A stretch of DNA of 64,000 bases from DASUPK01 sp963848955. Lineage in GTDB: Bacteria > Actinomycetota > Thermoleophilia > Solirubrobacterales > 70-9. The notes under the pieces are model-generated. The model ran no database searches. It saw only the letters and a program-made list of their open reading frames with translations, and had not been told where the DNA came from. Position numbers and translations under genes: made by a program. The stretch is from contig CAWKFQ010000010.1 in NCBI GenBank assembly GCA_963848955.1, positions 186,001 to 250,000 on the forward strand, read 5' to 3'. Of this stretch, positions 53,489 through 63,139 are shown in pieces (the stretch's first letter is position 1; every line of letters starts with the position of its first letter).

Positions 53489-54277
53489 TTGAAGATCGCA
53501 GTGCTCGTCAAAGAGGTCCCGGACGCCGCGGTAGACAAGCGGATCGACCCGGAGACCAAGCGCCTGGATCGCTCAGGCGAGAAGAACCTCAACCCCTTCG
53601 ATACCCACGCCCTCGAGGCCGCCATGCAGGTCAAGGAGGGCGGCGCCGACGTCGAGGAGATCGTCGCCGTGACGATGGGCCCGGAGAGTGCTGTCCGCGC
53701 TCTCCACAAGGCCGTCGCCCTCGGCGCCGATCGCTCCGTCCATCTCACCGACGACGCCCTGACCGGCTCCGACGTCTGTGCGACGGGCTATGCCCTCGCC
53801 AAGGTGCTGGAGGCCGAGAGCCCCGACCTGGTGCTCCTCGGCCAGCAGTCCGATGACGGCGAGTGCTACACGATCGGCGCCGTCGTGGCCGACCACCTGA
53901 AGATGCCGTCGCTCACCCAGGTGATCAAGATGGACGTCGCCGACGGCAAGCTCACCTGTGAGCGCCAGGCCGAGTACGGCTACGACACCGTCGAGGTCGA
54001 GCTGCCGGCCGTGATCAGCGTCGGCGACGCGATCAACGAGCCGCGCTACCCGAGCCTGAAGGCGATCATGGGCGCGAAGAAGAAGCCGCTCGACACCAAG
54101 GCGATCGGCGACGTCGGCATCGAGGGTGATCGGGTGGGCGAGGGTGGCTCGCGCACCGCTGTCCTCGAGCTGAAGCCGCCTCCCCAGAAGCAGGCCGGCG
54201 AGATCATCGAGGACGAGGACACGAACGAGACGGTCGAGAAGATCGTCGCCTGGCTCGACGAAAGGAAGCTGATCTAG
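53489..54277 (+). CDS. etfB: Electron transfer flavoprotein beta subunit
   Basis: The 262-residue protein shows the EtfB fold: KIAVLVKEVPDAAVDKRIDPET at the start, ALHKAVALGADRSVHLTDD in the middle, and VLLGQQSDDGECYTIGAVVADHL, close to the family signature. It pairs with EtfA to carry electrons from acyl-CoA dehydrogenase to ETF-quinone oxidoreductase. The TTG start has AAGGAGG seven bases upstream. The operator and -10 box at 53409-53443 precede it. EtfA follows without a gap. Confidence 0.95.
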   Translation: MKIAVLVKEVPDAAVDKRIDPETKRLDRSGEKNLNPFDTHALEAAMQVKEGGADVEEIVAVTMGPESAVRALHKAVALGADRSVHLTDDALTGSDVCATGYALAKVLEAESPDLVLLGQQSDDGECYTIGAVVADHLKMPSLTQVIKMDVADGKLTCERQAEYGYDTVEVELPAVISVGDAINEPRYPSLKAIMGAKKKPLDTKAIGDVGIEGDRVGEGGSRTAVLELKPPPQKQAGEIIEDEDTNETVEKIVAWLDERKLI

Positions 54278-55249
54278 ATGGCTGGGATTCTGGTCTACGC
54301 CCTCCACGACGACGAGGGCAACTTCAACAAGAACTCCCTCGGCGCCATTTCCGAGGCCGCGAAGCTCGCCGGCGAGCTCGGCACCGAGGCCGCGGCAGTC
54401 GTGGTGGGCGACGTCGCCGACGACGCCGCCGCCGGACTGGGCGCCTACGGCGCCACCAAGGTCTATCGCTGCAAGGAGGCCCCCGAGGGCCTGGCGCAGC
54501 CGATCGTCGACGTGATGGCGAAGGTCATGACGGACAACGATTTCTCGTATGCGCTCTTCGGCGGAGGCCTGCTCGGTTTCGAGATCGGAGCTGGCCTGAC
54601 CGCACGGCTGAACGCCGGCGTGACGATGGAGGTGACCGCTGTCAATGTGGCGGACGGCAAGCTCGTCGCCGAACGACCGATCCTGCAGGACTCCCAGATC
54701 GCCGACGTCGGCTATGTCGGGGAGCCCGGGATCATCATCGGACGGCTCAACGCCTTCGACGAGAACGAGACAGGCGGCACGGCCGAGATCGAGGACGTCC
54801 AGGTTGAGCTCTCAGAGTGGTCGACCAAGGCAAGGATGGTGACCCGCGGCGAGCAGCGTGGCGCCGACGTCAACATCGAGGACGCCAACGTCCTGGTCGG
54901 CGGCGGCCGCGGTCTGGGTAAGGCCGAGAACTTCGAGCTCGCCGAGCAGCTGGCCGAGTCGATGGGTGGCGCCGTGGCGGCCACCCGCGCGGTGGTGGAC
55001 GCGGGCTGGTACCCGTATGCCGCCCAGATCGGCCAGACCGGCAAGACGGTTGCGCCGGACCTCTATCTGGCGCTCGGGATCTCCGGCGCGATCCAGCACA
55101 AGGTCGGCATGCAGAACTCGGAGAACATCCTGGCCATCAACAAGGACCAGAACGCGCCGATCTTCGAGTTCTCCGACCTCGGTGTGGTGGGCGACCTGCA
55201 CAAGATCGTCCCCAAGCTGACCGAGGCGATCAAGGCCAAGAAGGGGTAG
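54278..55249 (+). CDS. etfA: Electron transfer flavoprotein alpha subunit
   Basis: The 323-residue protein has an N-terminal Rossmann-like domain (YGATKVYRCKEAPEG) and the C-terminal FAD-binding domain with GGGRGLGKAENFELAEQLAESMGGAVAATRAVVDAGWYPYAAQIGQTGKTVAPDLYLALGISGAIQH, the EtfA signature. It binds FAD, and the pair accepts electrons from several acyl-CoA dehydrogenases. The ATG directly follows the etfB stop. A structured RNA-like segment follows before the ETF-QO gene. Confidence 0.95.
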   Translation: MAGILVYALHDDEGNFNKNSLGAISEAAKLAGELGTEAAAVVVGDVADDAAAGLGAYGATKVYRCKEAPEGLAQPIVDVMAKVMTDNDFSYALFGGGLLGFEIGAGLTARLNAGVTMEVTAVNVADGKLVAERPILQDSQIADVGYVGEPGIIIGRLNAFDENETGGTAEIEDVQVELSEWSTKARMVTRGEQRGADVNIEDANVLVGGGRGLGKAENFELAEQLAESMGGAVAATRAVVDAGWYPYAAQIGQTGKTVAPDLYLALGISGAIQHKVGMQNSENILAINKDQNAPIFEFSDLGVVGDLHKIVPKLTEAIKAKKG

Positions 55250-55250
55250 A

Positions 55251-55412
55251 GATGCCCGGCCTCCCCGTCATGCACGCACGGATGACGCGTGAGGGCTTCG
55301 CATCTCGGCGTCCTCGGGCTTGCCCTTGCCACCAGCAAGGGCTGCGCCCTGCGTCCACCGATCTGCTCGCCCTCCCGCGCCGCCGCGCGCACATGCCGAG
55401 AGGCCGGGCATC
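55251..55412. ncRNA. Candidate structured RNA between etfA and ETF-QO
   Basis: Twelve bases at 55251-55262 (GATGCCCGGCCT) pair perfectly with 55401-55412 and enclose 138 bases. Inside are CGTCAT with ATGACG (55266-55287), GCCCTTGC with GCAAGGGC (55322-55342), and CTCGGC with GCCGAG next to the closing strand. No start codon with a Shine-Dalgarno site fits the region. It may be an operon-internal RNA element, a small RNA on either strand, or an inserted repeat. Inference from pairing only. Confidence 0.45.
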
Positions 55413-55415
55413 TAA

Positions 55416-57112
55416 GTGGCCGTCGAGCCGCTCGAGTACCCGCCGCCCGTCAAGCCGGCGGAGGAGTTCGTAACCGGGATCACCGACCCGGAGGAGGAGC
55501 GCATCGAGGTCGGCGTCGCGATCGTCGGCGGCGGCCCCGCGGGACTCGCCTGCGCGATCAAGCTGATGCAGCTGCTCGAGAACGAGCCGGAGCTCACTGA
55601 GAAGCTGGGCGAGGTCCCGGTGGCAGTGGTCGAGAAGGGCAAGACGCCCGGGGCGCACCTGCTCTCCGGCGCCAACATGAAGCCGTCGGCGATGCGGGAG
55701 CTGTTCCCGGACCTGGAGCCGTCGGAGTGGCCCGTCTTCCAGGAGGTCACCAAGGACGCGGTCTACTTCCTCACCTCCAAGATGGCGGTGCCGCTCAAGC
55801 CGATGCCGCCGAACTTCCGGAACCACGGCAACTACGTCACCTCGATCGCGAAGCTGGGCCGCTTCCTCGGTGAGAAGGCCGAAGAGGCGGGCGTGTACAT
55901 CCTCAACGAGACCTCGGCGGACAAGCTGCTGGTGGAGGACCGGATCGTGCGAGGCATCCGCTCAGGCGACAAGGGCCGAGGCAAGGACGGAGAGGAGCTC
56001 TCCAACTTCGAGCCCGGCTCGGACGTGGTCGCCAAGGCGACGGTCCTCGCGGAGGGGACCATCGGCCATCTGACCGGTGCGGCGCTCGAATACTTCGACC
56101 TCGGCGGCCCCGACCCGCAGCGCTGGGAGCTCGGCGTCAAGGAGGTCTGGGAGGTGGAGAAGCCTCTGGACCGAGTCATCCACACGCTCGGGTGGCCGCT
56201 TCGCTGGCGGCCCAAGTACAAGGAGGCGGGCGGCAGCTTCATCTACCCCATGGGCGAGGACAAGGTCAGCATCGGCCTCGTCGTCGGGCTCGACACCAGT
56301 GACGCGACCTTCTCAACTCACGACGCTCTGCAGGAGCTCAAGACCCACAAGTTCGTCCGGAACATTCTCGAGGGAGGCAAGCGGGTGGCCTGGGGAGCGA
56401 AGACGATCCCCTCCGGCGGCTACTGGTCGATGCCTAAGCGGCTCTCCAGCCCCGGCATGGTGATCTGCGGCGACGCCGCGGGCATGGTCAACGTCCCAAC
56501 GCTGAAGGGAATCCACTACGCGATGCATGCCGGCATGTACGCGGCCGAGGCGATCGTCGAGTCGCTGAAGCAGGAGTCGGTCAACTTCGAGAACTACGAG
56601 CGCAAGGTCAAGGACTCGGTCATCGAGAAGGACCTCTGGCAGTCGCGCAACATGCGCCAGCCGCTCTCGAAGGGCCTGATCTTCGGCGGGGTCATGGGCA
56701 GCCTGATGGTTGCCACCAAGGGCGCCTTCCCCGGCGGGCACTGGAAGAACGAGCCCGACGCCGAGGTACCGGTGGAGATCGAGGGGGCGGCAAGAAGTAT
56801 CCGAAGCCCGACAACAAGTACATCTTCGACAAGCTCAACTCGGTCTTCCTCTCGGGCAACGCCACCCGCGACGATGCCCCGAACCACATCCGAATCCAGG
56901 AGCGTGTCCCCCGCGAGCTCGCCCAGACGTGGGTCTCGATGTGTCCGGCGCAGGTCTACGAGATCCCAGACGAAGAGCTCGAGTCGGGCGCGGAGACCGT
57001 CGACGTCCACGTCACGCCGTCCAACTGCGTGCAGTGCGGCGCGATCACGGCCAAGGGCGGCCGCCTCACGCTGCCCGAGGGCGGCGACGGCCCCCTGTAC
57101 CAAGAGACCTGA
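55416..57112 (+). CDS. Electron transfer flavoprotein-ubiquinone oxidoreductase, one base missing in this sequence
   Basis: The 565-residue repaired protein has the FAD-binding VGVAIVGGGPAGLACAIKLM, the quinone-binding region and GMVICGDAAGMVNVPTLKGIHYAM. After a G5 run at 56783-56787 one G is missing; repair continues KKYPKPDNKYIFDKLNSVFL and the C-terminal ferredoxin-like domain with Cys in SMCPAQVYEI and SNCVQCGAI for the [4Fe-4S] cluster. It passes electrons from ETF to the quinone pool at the membrane. The GTG start follows the structured region. Confidence 0.92.
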
Positions 57113-57121
57113 GCCGCCCTG

Positions 57122-57562
57122 CTAGGGGGTGGAGCTGCCCGAGGCGTTGGCGGCCACGAAGGCCGCGACATCCTGTGCGTCCTTGCCGGTGACCAGGTTG
57201 CGCGGCATGTTCCCGCTGGGCCCGGTTCCCTGGCCCTTCGCGTGGCGGCCGCCACCGGTCCTGATCGCGTGCAGTACGTCAGCCTCGTTGACCGCGATGT
57301 CGTCGAGGTTCGGGCCGATCTGACCGACGGTCCCGGCGGCATCGAAGGTGTGACAGGAGCCGCAGTGCTGAATGAAGAGATCGCGGCCGTGGATCTCCGC
57401 CGGGGACAGCGGCTGCTCCACGCTGGGCGCTTCTGGCGCGCCGGCGGTGGCCGTCTGCTGTGCGACGGTGTCGGAGCCGCTCCCTCCGCATCCCGCGGCC
57501 AATGCGAGAGACGCGAGTGCGGCGACCAGGCATGACGCGAGCCAGCGACCTCGGGACTCCAT
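57122..57562 (-). CDS. Lipoprotein c-type cytochrome
   Basis: The 146-residue protein has a signal peptide ending in a lipobox (LALAAGCGGS), a disordered linker, and a single-heme domain with the heme-binding CGSCH followed by GPNLDDIAV and NMPRNLV, where the Met is the likely axial ligand. It would be an anchored electron carrier on the outer face of the membrane. GTG 57565 is an alternative start. It is convergent with the ETF-QO gene and divergent from the sensor kinase. Confidence 0.88.
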   Translation of the reverse strand: MESRGRWLASCLVAALASLALAAGCGGSGSDTVAQQTATAGAPEAPSVEQPLSPAEIHGRDLFIQHCGSCHTFDAAGTVGQIGPNLDDIAVNEADVLHAIRTGGGRHAKGQGTGPSGNMPRNLVTGKDAQDVAAFVAANASGSSTP

Positions 57563-57607
57563 CACCCCATGCGCGTACCCGGTCGAGGCTGATCTATGCT
57601 CGCCACG

Positions 57608-59116
57608 ATGCCTGACCGGCGCGGCGAGACACTCGAGCGGGAGCTCCTCGAGTTCGCACCGGACGCCGTCGTTGGGGTGGACGAGCACGGAGAGATCAAG
57701 CTCGTCAATTCCCTGACCGAGGCCGTCTTCGGCTACGAGAGGGGAGAGCTGATCGGCCAGCCGGTGGAGATGCTGGTCCCGAGCGGGCTTCGCACCGGGC
57801 ACGTCTCGCACCGCGACCTCTACTTCGAGTCCCCGCGCACCAGGCCGATGGGCGCCGGACTCGACCTCTATGCCCGCCGCAAGGACGGCACCGAGTTCCC
57901 GTGCGAGATCTCCCTCTCCACCGTCGCGACGGACGCGGGGATGATGGCCCTGGCCGCTATCCGCGACATCACCGACCGCCGTCGCGACCGCGACGACATG
58001 CGCCGAGCGGTGAAGAGGCTGCAGGCCGCGACCGAGGTTGCGATCGCCGTCGGGGGCGAGACCGATCTCGAGCGCGTGCTCGAAGCGATCGTGGAGCGCG
58101 GCCGGGCGCTGGTCGAAGCCCGGGCGCTGATCATCCTGCTCCGGGAGGGTGACGAGCTCGTGGTCGCCGCGACCGCGGCGGTCGCCGGAGGGCTCGATCC
58201 GAAGGTCGGCTACCTCAAATTCAAGGTCGAGGAGGCCTCGGAGGAGCTCCTCCTGGGCACGTTCACCGGCGCGGACCTGGGGATGAAGGAGTCGGGGCGC
58301 GCCCTGATCGCGCCGCTTCTCTTCCGAGGCCAGTCGCTCGGCCTGGTCGTCGCCCTCGACCACGTGGGCGACCCGGGGGAGTTCGACGACGAGCACCAGC
58401 GGATGCTGGAGGCGTTTGCCGCCAGCGCCGCCACCGGAGTCGCGACCGCGAGGTCAATGGCCGAGGAGCGCCTGCAGAACACGATCGACGCGGCCGAGCA
58501 GGAGCGTGGCCGCTGGGCCCGCGAGCTCCATGACGAGACGCTTCAGTCCCTGGCCGTGCTCCGCATGCGCCTGGCTTCCGCCCTTCGGGAAGAGTCACCG
58601 GACGACCTGCACGACACCGGCCAGGAGGCGGTCGAGCAGATCGATGATGAGATCGTCAAGCTGCGCCGGCTGATCACCGAGCTCCGCCCCGCGTCACTCG
58701 ACACGATCGGGCTCGAGGCGGCGCTGTACGCCCTGGCGCAGCAGCATCAGCAGGCGGGTGAGATCCGGATCGCGTGCGACTTCGAGTTGGCCCGAGAGAG
58801 CGGCGACCGGCCGGCGGCGCTGCTCGAGACGGCGGTGTACCGGCTCGTGCAGGAAGCGCTCAACAACGTCTCCAAGCACTCGATGGCGCAGCAGGCAGAG
58901 CTCAAGGTCCGAGAGCTCCGAGGCCATATCGAGATCGAGGTCTCAGACGACGGGGTCGGCTTCGAGCCGAACCTGGTGCGGGAAGGGTTCGGGCTCGTCG
59001 GGATGCGCGAGCGGGCGGCGCTGCTCGGTGGAACGCTGAGTATCGATTCCGCGCCGGGGTCCGGGACCAGGATTCAGGCGGAGATCCCGCTCAGCCCGCC
59101 GAGCGAGGACTCCTGA
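57608..59116 (+). CDS. NarL-type sensor histidine kinase with PAS and GAF domains
   Basis: The 502-residue soluble kinase has a PAS domain (about residues 10-130, LLEFAPDAVVGVDEHGEIKLVN), a GAF domain (about 150-290), the HisKA_3 dimerisation helix with the phospho-acceptor His in RELHDETLQSLAVLRMRL, and an HATPase domain with EALNNVSKHS (N-box), DDGVGF and GLVGMRERAALLGG. The signal is unknown; there is no membrane helix. TATGCT lies seven bases before ATG 57608. The partner regulator is convergent at 59156. Confidence 0.92.
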   Translation: MPDRRGETLERELLEFAPDAVVGVDEHGEIKLVNSLTEAVFGYERGELIGQPVEMLVPSGLRTGHVSHRDLYFESPRTRPMGAGLDLYARRKDGTEFPCEISLSTVATDAGMMALAAIRDITDRRRDRDDMRRAVKRLQAATEVAIAVGGETDLERVLEAIVERGRALVEARALIILLREGDELVVAATAAVAGGLDPKVGYLKFKVEEASEELLLGTFTGADLGMKESGRALIAPLLFRGQSLGLVVALDHVGDPGEFDDEHQRMLEAFAASAATGVATARSMAEERLQNTIDAAEQERGRWARELHDETLQSLAVLRMRLASALREESPDDLHDTGQEAVEQIDDEIVKLRRLITELRPASLDTIGLEAALYALAQQHQQAGEIRIACDFELARESGDRPAALLETAVYRLVQEALNNVSKHSMAQQAELKVRELRGHIEIEVSDDGVGFEPNLVREGFGLVGMRERAALLGGTLSIDSAPGSGTRIQAEIPLSPPSEDS

Positions 59117-59155
59117 CGGCTTCCGCCACAAAGCCGCAGCGACGAGCGGCCTCTG

Positions 59156-59812
59156 CTAGACGTCGATCAGGCCGCGGTCGATCGCGTAACGGACGAGCTC
59201 CGAACGGGTCGTCATCGCCAGCTTCTGCTGGATGTGGGCGCGGTGCGACTCGACCGTACGCACGCTCAGGTAGAGCTGCTCGGCGATCTCGTTGTTGGTG
59301 TGCCCGAGCGCGATCAGCCGCAGCACCTCGAGCTCGCGCTCTGAGAGGTCGTCGGGGGTCGCGGCGTCGGGCTCTGCCGCCAGGCGCGCGCCGAGCTCGG
59401 GCTGCAGGTAGGTGCGCCCCTCGGCAGCCATCCGCACGGCCTTGACCAGCTCCTCGCTCGCGGCCTCCTTGAGGATGTAGCCGAGCACGCCGGCCTGGAG
59501 CGCCTCGCGCGCGAAGGCGGTCTCGTCCTGCATGGTGAGCACGACGATCTCGGTGTCCGGTGACTGTTCCCGGATCGACGGGATCGCGGCCAGGCCGGAC
59601 CCGCCGGGCATGTTGATGTCGAGGATCAGGACCTTGGGACGATGGCCGCTGACGTAGCGGGCGGCCGAATCCGCGTCGCCGGCCTCGGCGACTACCTCGA
59701 TGTCGTTCTCCCGCTCGAGCATCAGGCGCAGGGCGCTGCGCACGACCGCATGGTCGTCAGCGAGGACAACAGAGATGCCCTCTCCCGTCTCCTGTCCCCC
59801 TGTGGAGTCCAC
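59156..59812 (-). CDS. NarL/FixJ-type response regulator
   Basis: The 218-residue protein has a receiver domain with the acidic pair DDH, the phospho-acceptor Asp in VLILDINMPGGSG and Lys in GYILKEAAS, and a C-terminal LuxR helix-turn-helix (LSERELEVLRLIALGHTNNEIAEQLYLSVRTVESHRAHIQQKL). It is the probable partner of the adjacent kinase. The GTG start has TAAGGT six bases upstream and no Shine-Dalgarno site. Confidence 0.93.
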   Translation of the reverse strand: MDSTGGQETGEGISVVLADDHAVVRSALRLMLERENDIEVVAEAGDADSAARYVSGHRPKVLILDINMPGGSGLAAIPSIREQSPDTEIVVLTMQDETAFAREALQAGVLGYILKEAASEELVKAVRMAAEGRTYLQPELGARLAAEPDAATPDDLSERELEVLRLIALGHTNNEIAEQLYLSVRTVESHRAHIQQKLAMTTRSELVRYAIDRGLIDV

Positions 59813-59894
59813 GGCCGTACCTTAACTCCGCGCGAAGTCGATGGCGCCCGTTGGCGCGGCGCAACTCCCGGCGCGCGGCTAGGTTTATCTGGGC

Positions 59895-61667
59895 GTGGGG
59901 ATGGGACGACAGGGTTTCAGAGGAGGGCCGGTGAGCAGGAGAGTCGCCGGGGCGTTGCTCCTGGCGGCGCTGCTCTCGGTGGCGGTCGCGCTCGCCCCGG
60001 CCGGCGGCGAGGCGAAGAAGCGCAAGAAGGCCAAGCCGCCGCGGCCGAACATCGTCCTGATCATGGACGACGACCAGTCGGTCAACCTGCAGCAGTTCCT
60101 CACCAAGACGAACGCCGCGCTGGGCGCGAAGGGCGTCACCTTCGACAACTCGTTCGTCAACTACTCGCTCTGCTGCCCGTCGCGCTCGACGATGCTCACC
60201 GGCCAGTACGCGCACAACCACGGGGTGCGGAGCAACACGCCCCCCACGGGCGGCTACAGCAAGCTCGCCCCCACGATGAGCAACACGCTGCCGGTCTGGC
60301 TGCAGCGCTCGGGCTACTACACGGCGCATATCGGCAAGTTCCTGAACGGCTACGGCACGACGGCCCCGGACACCGAGGTCCCGCCGGGATGGAACGAGTG
60401 GTTCGGGTCGCTCGACAACCCGGATGCGTTCACCGGTGGCACCTACACGGCCTACGGATACACGCTCAACGAGAACGGCCAGATCGTCCACTACGGCTCG
60501 ACGCCCGACGTCGTCGATCCGGCGACCTATCAGACCGACGTCTATTCGCAGAAGGCGGCCGATTTCATCCGCCGGGTCGCGCCGAGCCGACAGCCCTTCT
60601 ATCTGTCGCTGGCACCACGCGATCCACATGGTGAGGCAGCGTCTTGCAACTGCGCGCCGCAGAACAACCCGCGGGCCGCACCCCGGTACGAGGGCACACT
60701 CAATGGCCTGACGGCCCCGAGAGACCCGAGCTTCAACGAGGCGGACGTTTCGGACAAGCCCTCCAATATCGGGGATTTGCCACAGCTCACCCCGGCGCAG
60801 ATCGGAAATGTCGATGCGGCCTATCGAGCTCGGGCGGAGTCGGTGCTGGGCGTCGACGACCTCGTCCAGAACGTCGTCAACACGCTGCAGACGTCGGGTG
60901 AGCTCAAGAACACCGTCCTGATCTTCACCTCGGACAACGGCTTCTTCCACGGCGAGCACCGCGTCCCGAGAGGCAAGGTCAGGCTGTATGAGCCCTCCAT
61001 CAGGGTCCCGCTCCTGATCCGCGCACCGGGGATGCCGAAGGGCGTGCACCGCAGGCAGCCCGTGTCCAACGTCGACCTGGCGCCGACCATCCTGGACTTT
61101 GCGAACGCCACAGCCGGCCGCCTTCAGGACGGCGTCTCCCTCGCTCCGCTGATGGAGAGAAGGCGTGATTTCCCGGGCCGCAGCCTCGAAGTCGAGACCT
61201 TCTTCAATACTCCGGACGCGACGGAGGACCCCGAGGATCCGCCGCTCAACTACCGAGGCGTGCGCACGGACCGCTACCTGTACGCGGAGCACGGCAGCGG
61301 CGAGCAGGAGCTCTACGACCTGCAAAGCGACCCGTTCGAGCTCCAGAACCAGGTGGGCAACCCGGTCTACGCCCAGACCCAGGGGGCGCTCCGACGCCTG
61401 CTCTCCTCGCAAGCGAACTGCGCCGGCAAGACCTGCAGGGCCCGCCCGGCCGTCAAGCTGAAGGGGCGCTGCTCGAGCGTGAAGGTCGCCGGCAAGGGCA
61501 AGCCGCAGGAGGCGACCTTCTACCTCCGCGGTAAGAAGATCCGGCGGGATGCGAAGGCGCCGATCCGGGCCACCCTTCCCAGCGCGTCCTCAGGCGCCAA
61601 GCTGGAGGCGGTGGTCACCTCGCTCGACGGGCGGATCGTCACGCTGAAGCGGACGCTCCACTGTTGA
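59895..61667 (+). CDS. Secreted arylsulfatase-type sulfatase
   Basis: The 590-residue protein has an N-terminal signal peptide (VAGALLLAALLSVAVALAPA), the metal-binding NIVLIMDDDQ, and SLCCPSRSTMLTGQ, the CxPSR motif in which Cys is converted to formylglycine. IGKFLNGYG and VLIFTSDNGFFHGEH provide the other metal and sulfate ligands. It hydrolyses sulfate esters outside the cell. The C-terminal part is Lys-rich with Cys pairs. A formylglycine-generating enzyme is not in this window. GTG 59895 is used; GTG 59932 or ATG 59901 are alternatives. Confidence 0.9.
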   Translation: MGMGRQGFRGGPVSRRVAGALLLAALLSVAVALAPAGGEAKKRKKAKPPRPNIVLIMDDDQSVNLQQFLTKTNAALGAKGVTFDNSFVNYSLCCPSRSTMLTGQYAHNHGVRSNTPPTGGYSKLAPTMSNTLPVWLQRSGYYTAHIGKFLNGYGTTAPDTEVPPGWNEWFGSLDNPDAFTGGTYTAYGYTLNENGQIVHYGSTPDVVDPATYQTDVYSQKAADFIRRVAPSRQPFYLSLAPRDPHGEAASCNCAPQNNPRAAPRYEGTLNGLTAPRDPSFNEADVSDKPSNIGDLPQLTPAQIGNVDAAYRARAESVLGVDDLVQNVVNTLQTSGELKNTVLIFTSDNGFFHGEHRVPRGKVRLYEPSIRVPLLIRAPGMPKGVHRRQPVSNVDLAPTILDFANATAGRLQDGVSLAPLMERRRDFPGRSLEVETFFNTPDATEDPEDPPLNYRGVRTDRYLYAEHGSGEQELYDLQSDPFELQNQVGNPVYAQTQGALRRLLSSQANCAGKTCRARPAVKLKGRCSSVKVAGKGKPQEATFYLRGKKIRRDAKAPIRATLPSASSGAKLEAVVTSLDGRIVTLKRTLHC

Positions 61668-61670
61668 GCG

Positions 61671-62189
61671 TCATTCCGCGCCGTGCCAGGGGCGCAAACG
61701 GGGAATCCAACCCGGGACGGCCTGACGGTAGTCGTCGTAGCCGGCGCCGAACTGGGCGCTGAGCGTCGGCTCCTCGTAGAGCCGGACGAAGCAGAAGACG
61801 ACCGCGCCGAAGGCGGCCGCGTAGGCGAGCAGCCCGAACTGGCCGAGCAGGAGCGCCTCGCCGACGATCGTCGTGCCGACGGCCAGATACATCGGGTTGC
61901 GCACGTATCGGTAGACGCCGCCGACCACGAGCCGCTTGGTGGGTGCTATCGGCGCCGGCGTACCAAGACCCTCGAGCACGAAGCGCCCAAAAGCATGCAC
62001 CAGGAAGGCGACGCCGAGAGCGATCAGCGTGCCGCCGGCGATGCGCATCGAGAGCGGCGTGTCCTCGATCCGCCAGCCGGTCAGCAGCCAGGGGACGACC
62101 CCGGCGACGACGCCAGGAGCCAGCAGCAGGAAGGCGGCGCTCCCGGCCGCGGCGCTCGCCTTACGCGACGGATGCGGGCTCTCTGGCAA
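61671..62189 (-). CDS. Isoprenylcysteine methyltransferase-like membrane protein
   Basis: The 172-residue protein has four to five hydrophobic helices and the ICMT/PEMT motif RYVRNPMYLAV followed by EEPTLSAQFGAGYDDYR near the C-terminus, as in phospholipid- or isoprenylcysteine-type methyltransferases. The substrate in bacteria is usually unknown. It starts with TTG inside the hydrolase gene, overlapping its end by 29 bases, and closes the four-gene operon. Confidence 0.85.
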   Translation of the reverse strand: MPESPHPSRKASAAAGSAAFLLLAPGVVAGVVPWLLTGWRIEDTPLSMRIAGGTLIALGVAFLVHAFGRFVLEGLGTPAPIAPTKRLVVGGVYRYVRNPMYLAVGTTIVGEALLLGQFGLLAYAAAFGAVVFCFVRLYEEPTLSAQFGAGYDDYRQAVPGWIPRLRPWHGAE

Positions 62190-63003
62190 AGCCGGCGATC
62201 AGCTCGGCGAGCCGCTCGGGCTGATCCTCGGAGACGAACGTGTAGGAGTCCGCGATCCGCTCCAGCCGCGCCCCCTTGATCGTGGCCGCGAGTCTTTCCG
62301 CGAAGGAGATCTTGAAGAAGCGGTCCTCCACCGCCCAGGCGAGCAGCGCCGGCCGGTCGAAGTTGCGAAGCGTCTCAGCGGCCTCCAGCGTGTAGCGAGG
62401 ATGGATCCCGCGCAGGACCTTGACCGTGTCGCGGCGTATCCCGGGATTCGACAGGTAGGGCTCGACCCACTCGCGGGTCGGTGCTCCGTCGAAGTCGTGC
62501 TTGATCAGCCGGCCATAGGCGTTGGGGAGGCGCCGCATCGGAGCGAAGCGCATGCCCTGCATCACGCCGCTGAGAACGGGCGGCACCCTCGCCGCCCACT
62601 GCATCGGCCGGAACGCGGGCGGCAGGAAGTTCTCGAACGCGTCGCAGTTGGTGAGGAGCAGGCGGCCGATCCGCTCCGGATGGTTGGCGGCCGTGATCTG
62701 CGAGATCGCTCCCCCGGTGTCGTTGGCGACGAGGACGACGTCCTCGAGGCCGAGCGATTCGAGAAAGTCGGCGACGATCCGCGCCAGGCCCGGAGGAGAG
62801 AGGTCGGCGTCGGCGTCCATCGGGGTGCTGTGGGAGCCGAGTGGCAGGTCGGGGACGATGCAGCGGAAGCTGTCCTCCAGCAGGGGCGTCACCTTCCGCC
62901 AGAGCCGGCCGTCGACCAGGAGGCCGTGGACGAAGACGATCGGCGGGCCCTCGCCGGACTCGCGGTACCGAATCGTTCCCTGGGAGAGCTTTGCCTCGCT
63001 CAT
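62161..63003 (-). CDS. Alpha/beta hydrolase with Asp in the nucleophile position
   Basis: The 280-residue protein has the oxyanion region VFVHGLLVDGRLW, and the nucleophile elbow reads VANDTGGAIS, with Asp as in haloalkane dehalogenases and not the usual GxSxG. The acid Asp is in LLAWAVEDRFF. The C-terminal position where the catalytic His is expected reads DSYTFVSEDQPERL, with Thr. The triad is therefore atypical and activity is uncertain. GGAGGG precedes ATG 63003. It belongs to the operon behind the promoter at 63606-63648. Confidence 0.87.
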   Translation of the reverse strand: MSEAKLSQGTIRYRESGEGPPIVFVHGLLVDGRLWRKVTPLLEDSFRCIVPDLPLGSHSTPMDADADLSPPGLARIVADFLESLGLEDVVLVANDTGGAISQITAANHPERIGRLLLTNCDAFENFLPPAFRPMQWAARVPPVLSGVMQGMRFAPMRRLPNAYGRLIKHDFDGAPTREWVEPYLSNPGIRRDTVKVLRGIHPRYTLEAAETLRNFDRPALLAWAVEDRFFKISFAERLAATIKGARLERIADSYTFVSEDQPERLAELIAGFAREPASVA

Positions 63004-63013
63004 GCCGCCCTCC

Positions 63014-63139
63014 TCAGGCTACGGAGTTGGGCGCGCCCGAGGCGAAGACAGCGACCCAGTTGGCCGCTCCCTCCGCCTGCTCCGCCGTCGTCTCGGGGGC
63101 GGCGGTTGCGACCCCGCCGTTCCCGGCCTCGGCCGGCAT
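63014..63139 (-). CDS. Small 41-residue protein inside the operon, unknown
   Basis: The ATG overlaps the preceding stop by one base (TGATG), and its stop is followed by GGAGGGCGGC and the hydrolase ATG, so translation is likely by coupling. The Ala-rich product starts MPAEAGNGGVATAAPETTAE and ends FASGAPNSVA. It has no recognisable domain. It could also be a spacer that couples translation. Confidence 0.5.
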   Translation of the reverse strand: MPAEAGNGGVATAAPETTAEQAEGAANWVAVFASGAPNSVA

